This document shows, piece by piece, positions 1-8,093 of a stretch of DNA of 32,154 nt (its first letter is position 1; every line of letters begins with the position of its first letter). The stretch is from Ferruginibacter sp. (GTDB lineage: Bacteria > Bacteroidota > Bacteroidia > Chitinophagales > Chitinophagaceae): assembly GCF_028288465.1 (NCBI RefSeq), contig NZ_JAQBNR010000040.1, positions 1 through 32,154 on the forward strand, written 5' to 3'. The position numbers and the translations under genes are program-made. Below the pieces are notes generated by a model, which was not told where the DNA came from, ran no database searches, and saw nothing but the letters and a program-made list of their open reading frames with translations.

Positions 1-171
1 GGGCAGCCCCATCATACCGGCCAGTGATATGCCGCCAATAGCCGTTTTCTTTAAGAAATGGCGCCGGTCTTTTTTTGTTGATGGATGATTGATTTCTGAT
101 TGGGTCCGCAGGATTTCCTGCGTTTCAAGTACTTTGTTCTGTTCAGCAAGTTGACTGAGAATACTTTTCAT
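1..171 (-). CDS. N-terminus of a twin-arginine-exported protein (truncated by window edge)
   Basis: The first 57 codons of a minus-strand gene are present; the rest lies outside the window. The start is the ATG at 171. The N-terminal 33 residues are hydrophilic, then comes a twin-arginine signal (KKDRRHFLKKTAIGGISL) followed by a short hydrophobic stretch, so the product is probably exported folded by the Tat system. The long leader before the RR motif is a little unusual. It is the last visible gene of the rhamnose/lactate cluster, 200 bp after lutC. Sugar-related oxidoreductases and enolase-superfamily enzymes with such leaders are common in Bacteroidota, but the catalytic part is not visible, so no function is assigned. 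Confidence 0.7.
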   Translation of the reverse strand, partial: MKSILSQLAEQNKVLETQEILRTQSEINHPSTKKDRRHFLKKTAIGGISLAGMMGLP

Positions 172-371
172 ACAGCATTGGTTTTAATGTGAACGTTTTA
201 AATGGTTCATTTAAAATGGTTGATACAAGCAAAAGAGAACGAAGCCTGCTGTATTACCAATCACTACAATGATGAAAAGAAAAGCAATTATCAGCAAGCA
301 TGCTTCCTGATTTAAAGATAGTTTTTTGTTTTAGTTTGACGGAAATAATCCTGCGTATATTTTATCTGTTC

Positions 372-956
372 CTATTCCAAAATAAACACCGTCATGGTTT
401 TGGGACCATGGGCACCTAACACCAGTGACTGTTCTATATCGGCCGTTTTGGATGGGCCGGCAATAAAGGTTCCGAAAGAGTAATGTGTCCCGGCTATTTG
501 TTCATACGCTTCATGCATGGTTGGTACGATCGACTTTTTGTCAATGACGGCAACCAGGTGCTGACAAATAAATGGCAGTACTCTTTCCTGCAGTATGGCT
601 TCAGTAACCCAAACGGAGCCATTTTCTGCCACTCCAAAATGGGCTTTGATAATGGCTACATCCACATCATTGAGCAAATGGGGATCATCACCCTGCTGAT
701 ACAATGTGGCGTAATCATTGAATTCCGGTACAACGGAAATAATCCTGGCAGCATCTGCAAACTGTACTTTTAAAACGTCGATAACGTCTGCCATGTTTTG
801 TACGACATGTACATTGCCACCAATCGCCATCAATACCGTTTTAAATTTTTCAACAACATCAGTAAATGGTTGCACGAAATTTTCTATTTCAGGCAACACT
901 TTGATAGAAGGCTGATTTGCTTTAACTCCGGATAATATTTTTTCTCTGCTGCTCAT
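372..956 (-). CDS. lutC: LutC: lactate utilization protein C (LUD domain)
   Basis: A 194-residue LUD-domain protein and the third subunit of the LutABC L-lactate oxidation complex, which oxidises L-lactate to pyruvate in the cytoplasm or at the inner membrane. The family is recognised from the N-terminal SSREKILSGVKAN start and the C-terminal FIAGPSKTADIEQSLVLGAH stretch followed by GPKTMTVFILE, which is typical of LutC. Length is slightly below that of many LutC proteins but within range. It follows lutB after only 6 bp on the same strand, so the two are almost certainly co-transcribed. The role is assigned from family membership plus the adjacent lutA and lutB. Confidence 0.9.
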   Translation of the reverse strand: MSSREKILSGVKANQPSIKVLPEIENFVQPFTDVVEKFKTVLMAIGGNVHVVQNMADVIDVLKVQFADAARIISVVPEFNDYATLYQQGDDPHLLNDVDVAIIKAHFGVAENGSVWVTEAILQERVLPFICQHLVAVIDKKSIVPTMHEAYEQIAGTHYSFGTFIAGPSKTADIEQSLVLGAHGPKTMTVFILE

Positions 957-962
957 ATTTAT

Positions 963-2345
963 CTATTCCGTTTTTCCCCTGTTCTTTTTATACCATTCTC
1001 CAAAAGATTCTTTTGGCGGTGCCGGCATATCCCTGTGTTTATACCAGGCATTTAATTTATTGTTTACCATAAAGGGGAAGTGTTTGATCACCCAGCGACC
1101 CATCTTACCGGCGAACCTGTAAAAACCAGGACTGGCAAGGGTTGAAGCCATTCCCTTCATGGCGATTTTTTTTGCGGTGGGTGCATAGCCGTCTTTCACC
1201 AGCACCTGGCGCCATTTATATAACTGTTGGTGAATATCAATTTTTACGGGGCACACATTGCTGCAACTGCCACATAATGTAGAGGCAAAGGGCAGATCTG
1301 CATAGTCCTTCATATCCAGGTTAGGCGCCAGTATAGAACCAATGGGGCCTGCAATAGCAGTGTGATAACTGTGTCCCCCACTTCTTCTGTACACCGGGCA
1401 GGTATTGAAACATGCCGCACAACGGATGCACTTTAATGAATTGCGAAAATCTTCCCTGCCCAATTGCCGGCTGCGGCCATTGTCGACTATCACGATGTGC
1501 AACGTTTGGCCTTTGCGTGGTTTTCGGAAATGACTGCTGTAAGTAGTGATCGGTTGTCCGGTAGCACTTCTTGTAAGGATACGCAGAAACACGCCGAGGT
1601 GCTTTTGCAGCGGAATGATTTTTTCTATGCCCATGCAGGCGATGTGTACATCTGCCAGGTGAGCGCCCATGTCGGCATTGCCTTCATTGGTACATACTAC
1701 AAACTCCCCTGTCTCTGCTATGGCAAAGTTTACACCTGTGATAGCGGCACGCCGGGTTAGAAATTTTTCTCTTAAATGTTCTCTTGCAGCACCTGTTAAA
1801 AATTGCGGATCGGCATTGCCTTTCGGGGTGCCGAGGTATTGATGAAATAGTTCGCCTATCTCTTCTTTTTTCCAGTGAATGCACGGTAGTACAATATGGC
1901 TGGGTGCTTCATCGGCCAGTTGTACAATGCGCTCGCCTAAATCCGTGTCCACCACATCAACGCCTGCTGATTTTAAATAATTATTCAGATGGCATTCTTC
2001 CGTTAACATGGATTTGCTTTTGACTATCCGGTTGATGTTGTTTTGTTGCAGGATGGAATGCACAATCTGGTTGTGCTCTTTGTCATCTGCCGCCCAATGT
2101 ACGGTGATGCCGTTTTGCTGGGCGTTTTTTTCAAATTGCAGCAGGTAATCATGCAGGTTGCTCAGCACATTGTTTTTTATCTGCGATGCCGTTTCCCTCA
2201 GGGCTTCCCATTCGGGCACAATGTGCACGGCCCTGTCCCGCTTCTCCCTTACAAACCAAAGTGTTTCATCATGCCAGTCAACCCTTGCTTCATCCACGTT
2301 GAACGCGGATGCGAGTGTTGCATGATCTTTATTGTTGTGCTCCAT
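963..2345 (-). CDS. lutB: LutB: iron-sulfur lactate utilization protein B
   Basis: A 460-residue protein with an N-terminal LUD domain (about residues 60-290) and a C-terminal ferredoxin-like part. Two cysteine clusters are visible, CIRCAACFNTCP at about 306-317 and CGSCSNVCP at about 358-366, the pattern for two 4Fe-4S clusters. With LutA and LutC it passes electrons from L-lactate oxidation. The ATG at 2345 is preferred over an upstream in-frame TTG at 2366, because the TTG lies inside a heptanucleotide repeat array (2356-2383) and adds a non-family leader. The gene runs directly into lutC (6-bp gap). It is separated from lutA by a repeat-filled gap of about 360 bp, which is unusual for lut operons and may lower its co-expression. 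Confidence 0.93.
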   Translation of the reverse strand: MEHNNKDHATLASAFNVDEARVDWHDETLWFVREKRDRAVHIVPEWEALRETASQIKNNVLSNLHDYLLQFEKNAQQNGITVHWAADDKEHNQIVHSILQQNNINRIVKSKSMLTEECHLNNYLKSAGVDVVDTDLGERIVQLADEAPSHIVLPCIHWKKEEIGELFHQYLGTPKGNADPQFLTGAAREHLREKFLTRRAAITGVNFAIAETGEFVVCTNEGNADMGAHLADVHIACMGIEKIIPLQKHLGVFLRILTRSATGQPITTYSSHFRKPRKGQTLHIVIVDNGRSRQLGREDFRNSLKCIRCAACFNTCPVYRRSGGHSYHTAIAGPIGSILAPNLDMKDYADLPFASTLCGSCSNVCPVKIDIHQQLYKWRQVLVKDGYAPTAKKIAMKGMASTLASPGFYRFAGKMGRWVIKHFPFMVNNKLNAWYKHRDMPAPPKESFGEWYKKNRGKTE

Positions 2346-2355
2346 CTTTTTTAAA

Positions 2356-2383
2356 TCAAAAGTCAAAATTCAAAAGTCAAAAT
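2356..2383. repeat. Heptanucleotide tandem repeat, 4 units, upstream of lutB start
   Basis: Four 7-bp units alternate TCAAAAG and TCAAAAT on the plus strand. The array ends 10 bp before the lutB ATG on the transcribed side, so it occupies the ribosome-binding region. Two other 7-bp arrays, with a different unit, lie at 2685-2719 and 4821-4876. Confidence 0.85.
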
Positions 2384-2411
2384 TGGTTGTCTGCTTACAT
2401 GCAAAGCTTCA

Positions 2412-2537
2412 TTATTCCGGATGCTCCACTTCGCTTTGGTAAAAGTTCATCAGTGAAAACCAGTACAAGAGTGCGACGCCGATGAAGTACCACAAAGCTT
2501 CTCTGCCCGGACAAAAAAATCTTATACGCTTCAAAAT
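2412..2537 (-). other. Possible small membrane peptide or gene remnant
   Basis: An open frame of 41 codons between stops, without an ATG at a sensible position, encodes a hydrophobic segment (ALWYFIGVALLYWFSLMNFY) followed by a charged tail ending SEVEHPE. The composition looks like a real transmembrane helix with a cytoplasmic tail rather than random sequence. It sits in the lutA-lutB gap, in the operon's direction. It could be a remnant of a membrane gene or a very small protein started at TTG. No family is recognised. Confidence 0.25.
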
Positions 2538-2590
2538 TCACCTAACCGTTCAATCTCATTTACTTAAGCATTGTCTGGTGTCTGATCAAC

Positions 2591-2670
2591 CGCCGACGGG
2601 GCTGATAGCCGCCGTCGGGGTTAGCGGAACCCCGTCAGCGGCTGAAAACCCTGACGGTGGTTCCGTTAAG
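2591..2670. repeat. Compound palindromic repeat in the lutA-lutB gap
   Basis: Two strong inverted repeats lie side by side: CCGACGG (2593-2599) with CCGTCGG (2612-2618), then TTAGCGGAACCCCGTCAG (2621-2638) with CTGACGGTGGTTCCGTTAA (2651-2669), the latter with a few mismatches. It could act as a hairpin attenuator or terminator after lutA, but there is no clean T tract. A diverged relative is found inside the element at 16641-16792. Confidence 0.6.
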
Positions 2671-2684
2671 AAAACGATATTGAT

Positions 2685-2719
2685 TCACCATTCACCACTC
2701 ACCACTCACAACTGACTAT
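2685..2719. repeat. Heptanucleotide tandem repeat, 5 units, spanning the lutA stop codon
   Basis: Five 7-bp units are visible on the plus strand (TCACCAT, TCACCAC twice, TCACAAC, TGACTAT). The lutA stop codon (2706-2708) falls inside the array, so the last few lutA codons are encoded by repeat units. Unit number changes would alter the reading frame of the LutA tail. Confidence 0.85.
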
Positions 2720-3443
2720 TCAAAATCTCCGCAATATGCTTCACCTGTACCTTACTTTTTTGTCTTTTTAAAATGCCTTCCATGTGCATGAGGCAACTCA
2801 TGTCGGCGGCGGTGATAAACTCAGTGCCGTGATCAATGTGATCCGCTACCCGGTCCTTGCCCATTTTGGCACTTACGGCCTCTTCAAAAACACAAAAGGT
2901 GCCCCCAAAACCGCAGCATTCATCAGGCCTGCTAAGTTCGACCAACTCAACACCTTTTACCATTTGCAACAATTTGCCGGGCTTGGAAAACGGTGCCGCT
3001 ACCAGCTCACTCATTTGCGATATCTTCAATCCTCTTTGACCGTGGCAACTCTGGTGCATGCTTACTTTGTGTGGAAAGCTGGCATCCAGTTTTTCTACCT
3101 TTAGTACATCTACCAAAAATTCTGTTAGTTCATATACTTTTTTACGGATGCCTGTTGCCGCTTCCTCATGATGTTCATCGTGCAAATGATCTTTGATGTG
3201 GAGCGTACAACTTCCGGAAGGACAAACAATATAATCGAGGTTGGCAAAGTTTTTTACAAAGAGTTCATCGCAACCTTTGGTGAGATGCTCAAAACCAGAG
3301 TTGGCCATGGGTTGGCCGCAACAGGTTTGGTTGGGCGGATACACCACTTCCACGCCCAGCTTTTCCAGCAACTGCAATGTTGCGATAGCTACCTGCGGAT
3401 AAAACTGATCGACATAACATGGAATAAAAAGACCTGCCCTCAT
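2706..3443 (-). CDS. lutA: LutA: lactate utilization protein A (Fe-S oxidoreductase)
   Basis: A 245-residue protein of the cysteine-rich CCG family (GlpC/LutA type). The two CCG-type regions are visible: CCGQPMANSGF near residue 42 with CPSGSC further on, and HQSCHGQRGL followed by ECCGFGGTFCVFEE in the second half. These cysteines bind an iron-sulfur cluster used in electron transfer from L-lactate. The start codon overlaps the rhaB stop by 4 bp (ATGA), so the two are translationally coupled. That ties lactate oxidation directly to rhamnose breakdown, where L-lactate is an end product of the aldolase/dehydrogenase fusion upstream. The C-terminal four residues come from a heptamer repeat array. 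Confidence 0.93.
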   Translation of the reverse strand: MRAGLFIPCYVDQFYPQVAIATLQLLEKLGVEVVYPPNQTCCGQPMANSGFEHLTKGCDELFVKNFANLDYIVCPSGSCTLHIKDHLHDEHHEEAATGIRKKVYELTEFLVDVLKVEKLDASFPHKVSMHQSCHGQRGLKISQMSELVAAPFSKPGKLLQMVKGVELVELSRPDECCGFGGTFCVFEEAVSAKMGKDRVADHIDHGTEFITAADMSCLMHMEGILKRQKSKVQVKHIAEILNSQL

Positions 3444-4819
3444 AAAAAAACATTGTTGGTATTGGTGTACAATTTTAGTTCAATAATGTCAGACGGCAAT
3501 GGTTTGTTATTCCAGTGTGTATGCATTACAAGCGCTGCACCCAACGAAGATGCCTGCGCAACAGAAGCAGCAAAAATTTCGATATGAGGAAATGCATTTG
3601 CCAGCAGGTGCATATAGACCGCATTTTTACTAAAGCCTCCATCTACAAAAATCCTTTTGATAGTATCCTGCAACACCAGGCTGGTGGATTGTACCTGCTG
3701 CTGTACCAAATCAAAAATAAACTGATGATAAGCTGCTTCGTACGAATCAAAATCGGTCAATGTTCGTTCACCAAAACGGGAAGCCGACACCATGCCTGCG
3801 TTGCCTGGCTGGGGATTGTCTGTCCGATCTGTTCTGTAATAAATAAATGCAGGATTGTATTCGACACCGGCAAAATAATTAACCGGCTGATTGAAATGTT
3901 CTGCCAGTCTTTTTGTTTGCTGCTCGTGCTCGTAGCCTGCAAACAGCCTGCTGGCTTTTACACTTTTGCCCTGGTAAGTAAGATAGCAGAGACAATCCTG
4001 GTGCAATTCCTCTTCACTGAGTGGCTGGTTGTTAAAAGGATTTAAACTGATACACCAGGTGCCGGTGGATAATAAAATAAATGGTTCCTGGAAGGCCGCG
4101 AGGTAAGGAATCAATGCAGCAGAGCTATCATGTAATCCAATACCAACGGGGATGTTGCCATTGATGTAGCCCGCTATTTCGGAGCAGTTTACAATGGCCG
4201 GAAGTTTTGCATCAATGCCTTCTTCGTGCACCCATTGATGATATTGATTCTTTTCAAAATTCCACAGATTGGTATGGCAACCGATGCTGGTAATATCTGC
4301 ACATAATTTATTGGTCAAAATAAAACTTAAGTATTGCGGCAGGTGCAGGGCGTATTTGATGTGGGCAAAATCTGCAGGCTTTTCATATTTTAAACGATAC
4401 AACTGCATGCCCGAATTTAAATTACCCAACACGGGGGAAGCCGTTTGTTTAGCCACCAGGCTTTCTCCACCGTAACTTTCATAAAACTGCTTTTGTAGTT
4501 GCGGATCAAAGGGCTTTAGATAATTATACAATGGAAGACACACATTCAATGCCTCATCAAGGTAAACAAAGCTGGCACCGTAAGCGGAAAAGTTGACGGC
4601 TTTAACTACAAATTTTTCATCGGTCAGCAATGATGTAAAAGAATCTTTGATCCATTCCGTCAGAGCCTGTACATCCTCGCATTCGAAGCCATCTTCATCT
4701 TTGATTTCTGCAAACTGTTTACTTGTTTCTTTCACCAGCTGATAATGCTCATCAAACAACAATAATTTTTTGTTTGTTTTGCCGATGTCGAAGATTGCTA
4801 TGACCGGAGTGTTGTTCAT
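3440..4819 (-). CDS. rhaB: Rhamnulokinase (FGGY family)
   Basis: A 459-residue sugar kinase that phosphorylates L-rhamnulose to L-rhamnulose-1-phosphate with ATP. The N-terminal FDIGKTNKKLLLFD (Asp at residue 11) is the phosphate-binding start of the FGGY/actin-like fold. Mid-protein LLSTGTWCISLNPF and the C-terminal IFVDGGFSKN and ASSLGAALVMHTH are the ATP-binding motifs. Assignment to rhamnulose rather than fuculose or xylulose rests on the neighbours rhaI, rhaM, rhaT and rhaEW. It overlaps lutA by 4 bp. The ATG abuts a heptanucleotide repeat (4821-4876) that fills the region where a ribosome-binding site would lie. No alternative start is evident. Confidence 0.93.
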   Translation of the reverse strand: MNNTPVIAIFDIGKTNKKLLLFDEHYQLVKETSKQFAEIKDEDGFECEDVQALTEWIKDSFTSLLTDEKFVVKAVNFSAYGASFVYLDEALNVCLPLYNYLKPFDPQLQKQFYESYGGESLVAKQTASPVLGNLNSGMQLYRLKYEKPADFAHIKYALHLPQYLSFILTNKLCADITSIGCHTNLWNFEKNQYHQWVHEEGIDAKLPAIVNCSEIAGYINGNIPVGIGLHDSSAALIPYLAAFQEPFILLSTGTWCISLNPFNNQPLSEEELHQDCLCYLTYQGKSVKASRLFAGYEHEQQTKRLAEHFNQPVNYFAGVEYNPAFIYYRTDRTDNPQPGNAGMVSASRFGERTLTDFDSYEAAYHQFIFDLVQQQVQSTSLVLQDTIKRIFVDGGFSKNAVYMHLLANAFPHIEIFAASVAQASSLGAALVMHTHWNNKPLPSDIIELKLYTNTNNVFL

Positions 4820-4820
4820 G

Positions 4821-4876
4821 GTGACTGGTCAGTGGTGAGTTGTGAATAGTGAGTTGTCAATAGTGAGTGGTCAGTG
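4821..4876. repeat. Heptanucleotide tandem repeat, 8 units, abutting the rhaB start
   Basis: Eight 7-bp units of the form GTGACTG, GTCAGTG, GTGAGTT, GTGAATA, GTGAGTT, GTCAATA, GTGAGTG, GTCAGTG are read on the plus strand with exact 7-bp phasing. It begins one base upstream of the rhaB ATG. The unit is the same kind as at 2685-2719 but in opposite orientation, so the pair flank lutA-rhaB like inverted repeats. Confidence 0.9.
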
Positions 4877-4978
4877 TGGAGACTTCTCATTTTTGATCAT
4901 TCCACTGAATAATTTACAGGTTTTAATTTTATAATCAAACGGCTTATAATGCTATAGTAGCAGCCTTCATTTTATAAT

Positions 4979-5081
4979 AAGGTAATAAGGTTGATCCGTT
5001 ATTATCTATTAGCTCTACTAAGGTTTGGCTCTTTTAACCTTAGTAAAATACCCATCTTAAAACCGCTAACCTTATTACCTT
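4979..5081. repeat. Nested perfect inverted repeats between rhaI and rhaB
   Basis: An outer perfect 14-bp inverted repeat (AAGGTAATAAGGTT at 4979-4992, complement at 5068-5081) encloses an inner perfect 10-bp stem (TACTAAGGTT at 5016-5025, complement at 5036-5045) with a 10-nt loop. Inner and outer arms share the AAGGTT core. It lies just after the rhaI stop in the transcribed direction. It could be a processing or attenuation structure that sets rhaB-lutA levels, or a small palindromic element. The remaining 4877-4978 holds no gene I can see. Confidence 0.75.
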
Positions 5082-5123
5082 CTTCTTAGTTTATGCTTTA
5101 AACAGCTTTAACCCAACGCCATC

Positions 5124-6398
5124 CTATAGACCTGTTGCCACCGTCTTCAATCCCCTTTGCTTTATCAATCCTTCCCTCACTTTTTCACTTCTAAATACTG
5201 CCAGCGGATTCAATGCGGCACCACTTCGTAACCTTGCTTCTGCAACCAGTGCACGGGTATCAGTGCGGAAAGCCTGCTGTAGTATTTCCTGTGCTGTGAC
5301 TACGTCATTGTTATTTTGTGCTTCCTGCAATTTTGCTCTGTCGACCAGCAATGCCTGCGCATAGGTGATCATAATGGCTTCTACCGATTGCAACAAATCT
5401 TCCAACGGATCTTTTACATTGTGCGATGCATCGATCATCCAGCCGATACCATTGGCGTGGTTCATGCCTTTGGCATCCATGCCTTCTACGAGTTCATTAA
5501 AAATTAAAAAGAGTTGATATGGTTTGATGCTGCCCACCGTTAAATCATCATCGCCATATTTTGAATCATTGAAATGGAAGCCACCCAGTTTACCTTCCAT
5601 CAGCAACAGTGAAACGATCTGTTCAATATTGGCATTAGGTAAGTGATGACCAAGATCCACCAGCGTAAAGGCTTTCGGTCCGAGCTTGTTTACATAAGTA
5701 AAAGATTGTCCCCAATCGCCTACTGTGGTAGAATAAAAATTGGGTTCAAAAGCTTTGTATTCCAGAAACATTTTCCAGTCGTTGGGTAAGGCGGAATATA
5801 TTTCTTCCAGGCTCTCGAGTGTATTCTGAAATGCTTTCCTAAAATTCAACTGGCCGGGAAAGCAGCTTCCGTCAGCAAGCCAGACCGTTAACGATTCCGA
5901 GCCCAGCTCAATACCATATTTTATCACTTCAATATTATGATCGATGGCTTGTTTGCGGACGGCTTTGTTTACGTTTTGTAATGAACCATATTTATAACTC
6001 AACTCCTGCCCCGGCTGGTCCTGGAAAGTATTGGAATTCATCGCATCAAACTTTAAACCGTGCTGTGCTGCCAATGCTTTTATATGACTTGCATTCTCCG
6101 GTATATCCCAGGGAATGTGTAAAGAGATGGCGCCGCTTGAATTATTCAAGGCATGCAGCATACCGATGTCTTCAATCTTTTCTTCCAAATTTCGAGGCTC
6201 GCCGCCACCGGGGAAACGACCAAAGCGGGTACCGCCTGTACCCAGTGCCCAGCTTGGAATGGCTACCTGGAATTCGATGAGTTTTTGTAAAATATCTTCC
6301 GTGTTATTTATTTCCGAAGCAATAAAATCAAACTTGCGCTGGTGATCTTTTAATGCAGCTTCATTGTGTTGACTGAGTTTATATTTTTCAATTAGCAT
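5124..6398 (-). CDS. rhaI: L-rhamnose isomerase, Pseudomonas stutzeri-like type
   Basis: A 424-residue TIM-barrel isomerase that converts L-rhamnose to L-rhamnulose. The N-terminal GGTRFGRFPGGGEPRNLEEK stretch is characteristic of the rhaI branch rather than the E. coli RhaA branch. Metal-binding residues of this fold are recognisable in order: Glu in MFLEYKAFEP, Asp and His in TLVDLGHHLPN, His and Asp in GGFHFNDSKYGDDD, and Asp in GWMIDASHNV. It is preceded by the GH99-like gene (39-bp gap) and followed after about 300 bp by rhaB. ATG at 6398 is the natural start. Substrate assignment is well supported by the cluster, although this branch can be promiscuous. Confidence 0.93.
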   Translation of the reverse strand: MLIEKYKLSQHNEAALKDHQRKFDFIASEINNTEDILQKLIEFQVAIPSWALGTGGTRFGRFPGGGEPRNLEEKIEDIGMLHALNNSSGAISLHIPWDIPENASHIKALAAQHGLKFDAMNSNTFQDQPGQELSYKYGSLQNVNKAVRKQAIDHNIEVIKYGIELGSESLTVWLADGSCFPGQLNFRKAFQNTLESLEEIYSALPNDWKMFLEYKAFEPNFYSTTVGDWGQSFTYVNKLGPKAFTLVDLGHHLPNANIEQIVSLLLMEGKLGGFHFNDSKYGDDDLTVGSIKPYQLFLIFNELVEGMDAKGMNHANGIGWMIDASHNVKDPLEDLLQSVEAIMITYAQALLVDRAKLQEAQNNNDVVTAQEILQQAFRTDTRALVAEARLRSGAALNPLAVFRSEKVREGLIKQRGLKTVATGL

Positions 6399-6437
6399 AT
6401 CGTGTGTATTTACTTTTTGTAAAAAGATTAATCTATT

Positions 6438-7679
6438 TTAAGGTTGTCCGAAAACATGTTTGATCGCTTCTAAATACTTGGTGCCTGTTCTTTCTTCCGG
6501 CAATAAATAACTGCCTTCCGTCCATTCATTCCACGCATTCAGGATAACAATTTTATGTTGGTGGTTTTTTAAATCTACAAATGCTTTTGCTTTTACAAGG
6601 GCTGACTGAAATGCTTCGGGTGTATTGTCACCATTAAACACCGGTGTCCATGGATAGCCTTTAAACGTATCAAATTTATCCGACTGCACCAGCCTGGGTG
6701 TTACATCCCAGCCCATGGTAACGTTGGGGTAATACTCAATGCCGGGATATTTATTTCCGATCACTGGCCAGTAACTGGCGTTGGCATCAATGGCTTTCTG
6801 GTAGCTGGCTGTGGGCCATCCGGCCTTCGACAAATCATAGGCATAGAGAAAATTGTACGAGGTAAGACTGGCCGTTTTCAATGCTTTAAAAGCATCACCG
6901 GCAGTTGCTTTATTATGCAAGGTATGCTGCACCGAATTATCTGTTAACCCCTGGTCGATGCAATTAAAATGCAAGCCCGGGAAGCCTGCTTTCTTTACCT
7001 TGTCTTCAAACAACTGCATGGCCGCTCCTGCTTTTTCAAGGCTGCCAAAGCTGGCTATAAAGTTCGTTGTTTCAAAGATGGAAAAATAGGGTTTGCCATC
7101 TATCTTCCAATAATTGGGTTGTTTAAAATAATGTTCAATAATATAATCGGTGATGGTATTCCAGGTGGCGGCAGATACTTTTCCATCCGTCAATTTTTCC
7201 TGGAAATTGGTATAAGGTGTTGGGTGAATATTCGCCCAGTTATGGTTGGCCCACATCAGTGCAAATTTCAGGCGCTGGTTGTTGGGTGCTTTTAAAAAGC
7301 CTTTCTCGAGGCCTTCCTGCAGGTACTGGCCGAAGGGTTCATACCAGTACCAGTCGTAGATAAATACATCTATGCCATTGTCAGCGGCTGCATCAATTTC
7401 TTTGGAAGCCCATACCGGATCGGCTTCATTAAAATAACCCCATGTCGGAACTTTCGGTTGCAGATGCCCCTCAAATCTCGGTCTTGAAATTTTCACCAGG
7501 TCCCATTCTGTCCAGCCCTTGCCGTGCCACCGTTCGTTGATAGAATCCACGTGATAATTGGGGAAATAATATACGGCTACCTCGTATGCTTTTTTAGGTG
7601 CTGACTGCGCCAGGGCGCTGTTGCCAATAGCAAGCAGCAGTAACATCAAAAAAAAAGTAAAGCCGTTTCTTATATTCAT
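6438..7679 (-). CDS. Secreted GH99-like / WbsX-family protein
   Basis: A 413-residue protein with a clear signal peptide (about 25 residues, FFLMLLLLAIGNSALAQ), so it acts in the periplasm or outside the inner membrane. The mature part starts with YEVAVYYFPNYHVD, then ERWHGKGWTEWDLV, FIYDWYWYEPFG, ALMWANHNW, and ends with ILNAWNEWTEGSYLLPEE, the signature of the WbsX/GH99-like barrel. The WNEWTEG glutamates correspond in position to the usual active-site region of such barrels. The family is often labelled glycosyltransferase, but a signal peptide and position inside a rhamnose operon fit a glycosidase releasing or processing rhamnose-containing glycans. That function is inferred, not shown. 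Short gaps (23 and 39 bp) to rhaM and rhaI support one transcript. Confidence 0.8.
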   Translation of the reverse strand: MNIRNGFTFFLMLLLLAIGNSALAQSAPKKAYEVAVYYFPNYHVDSINERWHGKGWTEWDLVKISRPRFEGHLQPKVPTWGYFNEADPVWASKEIDAAADNGIDVFIYDWYWYEPFGQYLQEGLEKGFLKAPNNQRLKFALMWANHNWANIHPTPYTNFQEKLTDGKVSAATWNTITDYIIEHYFKQPNYWKIDGKPYFSIFETTNFIASFGSLEKAGAAMQLFEDKVKKAGFPGLHFNCIDQGLTDNSVQHTLHNKATAGDAFKALKTASLTSYNFLYAYDLSKAGWPTASYQKAIDANASYWPVIGNKYPGIEYYPNVTMGWDVTPRLVQSDKFDTFKGYPWTPVFNGDNTPEAFQSALVKAKAFVDLKNHQHKIVILNAWNEWTEGSYLLPEERTGTKYLEAIKHVFGQP

Positions 7680-7702
7680 ATGACAGTGCTCTTTTTATAA
7701 AA

Positions 7703-8017
7703 TCAGGGCAAATAAAATACTTCTTTCAAAGGTATGCTAACAGGCGATTTATCTTCATTCGTTTCCATGATATCAGCCATATAAGCCCACCATTTTTTCA
7801 TCACCGGTTCCGCAGGCAAATCATCCAATTTGGTTGCATCATCAATGGTAAGGCAGCCGATCAAATCATTGGTAGTTTCATCTAAAAAAATAGCATACTC
7901 CCTTATGCCAGCCTGCTTTAGCAAAGCCTGCAAATCCGGCCACAGCGCAGCATGCCGGCGTTTGTATTCTTCTTCAAACCCCTTGGAGAGTTTCATTTTA
8001 AATGCTACACGTTGCAT
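7703..8017 (-). CDS. rhaM: L-rhamnose mutarotase
   Basis: A 104-residue protein, the standard RhaM length, that interconverts the alpha and beta anomers of L-rhamnose so that the isomerase is supplied with its preferred form. The N-terminal RVAFKMKLSKGFEEEYKRRH is the family signature, with the catalytic His at residue 22 in RRHAALWP. The WWAYMADIMETN segment carries the conserved tryptophan pair. It is 23 bp from the GH99-like gene and in the same direction. The 460-bp gap before it (toward rhaEW) is repeat-rich, so it may be transcribed less than rhaEW. Confidence 0.93.
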   Translation of the reverse strand: MQRVAFKMKLSKGFEEEYKRRHAALWPDLQALLKQAGIREYAIFLDETTNDLIGCLTIDDATKLDDLPAEPVMKKWWAYMADIMETNEDKSPVSIPLKEVFYLP

Positions 8018-8093
8018 TGTTATAATTAATTAAGTCTCTTTTTAAAATCCATTTTCGAAAGGCTTTCTGTAATTGCCCTACCCTCTCAATTGC

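Noticed and set aside
172..371. Small hydrophobic frame on the minus strand (LLIIAFLFIIVVIGN) after lutC
   Set aside because: It lacks an ATG or a plausible ribosome-binding region and is short; it may be chance in an AT-rich gap.
1464..1760. Long plus-strand frames opposite lutB, lutA, rhaB, rhaEW and OmpA
   Set aside because: They are antisense frames of well-supported genes and show no family likeness.
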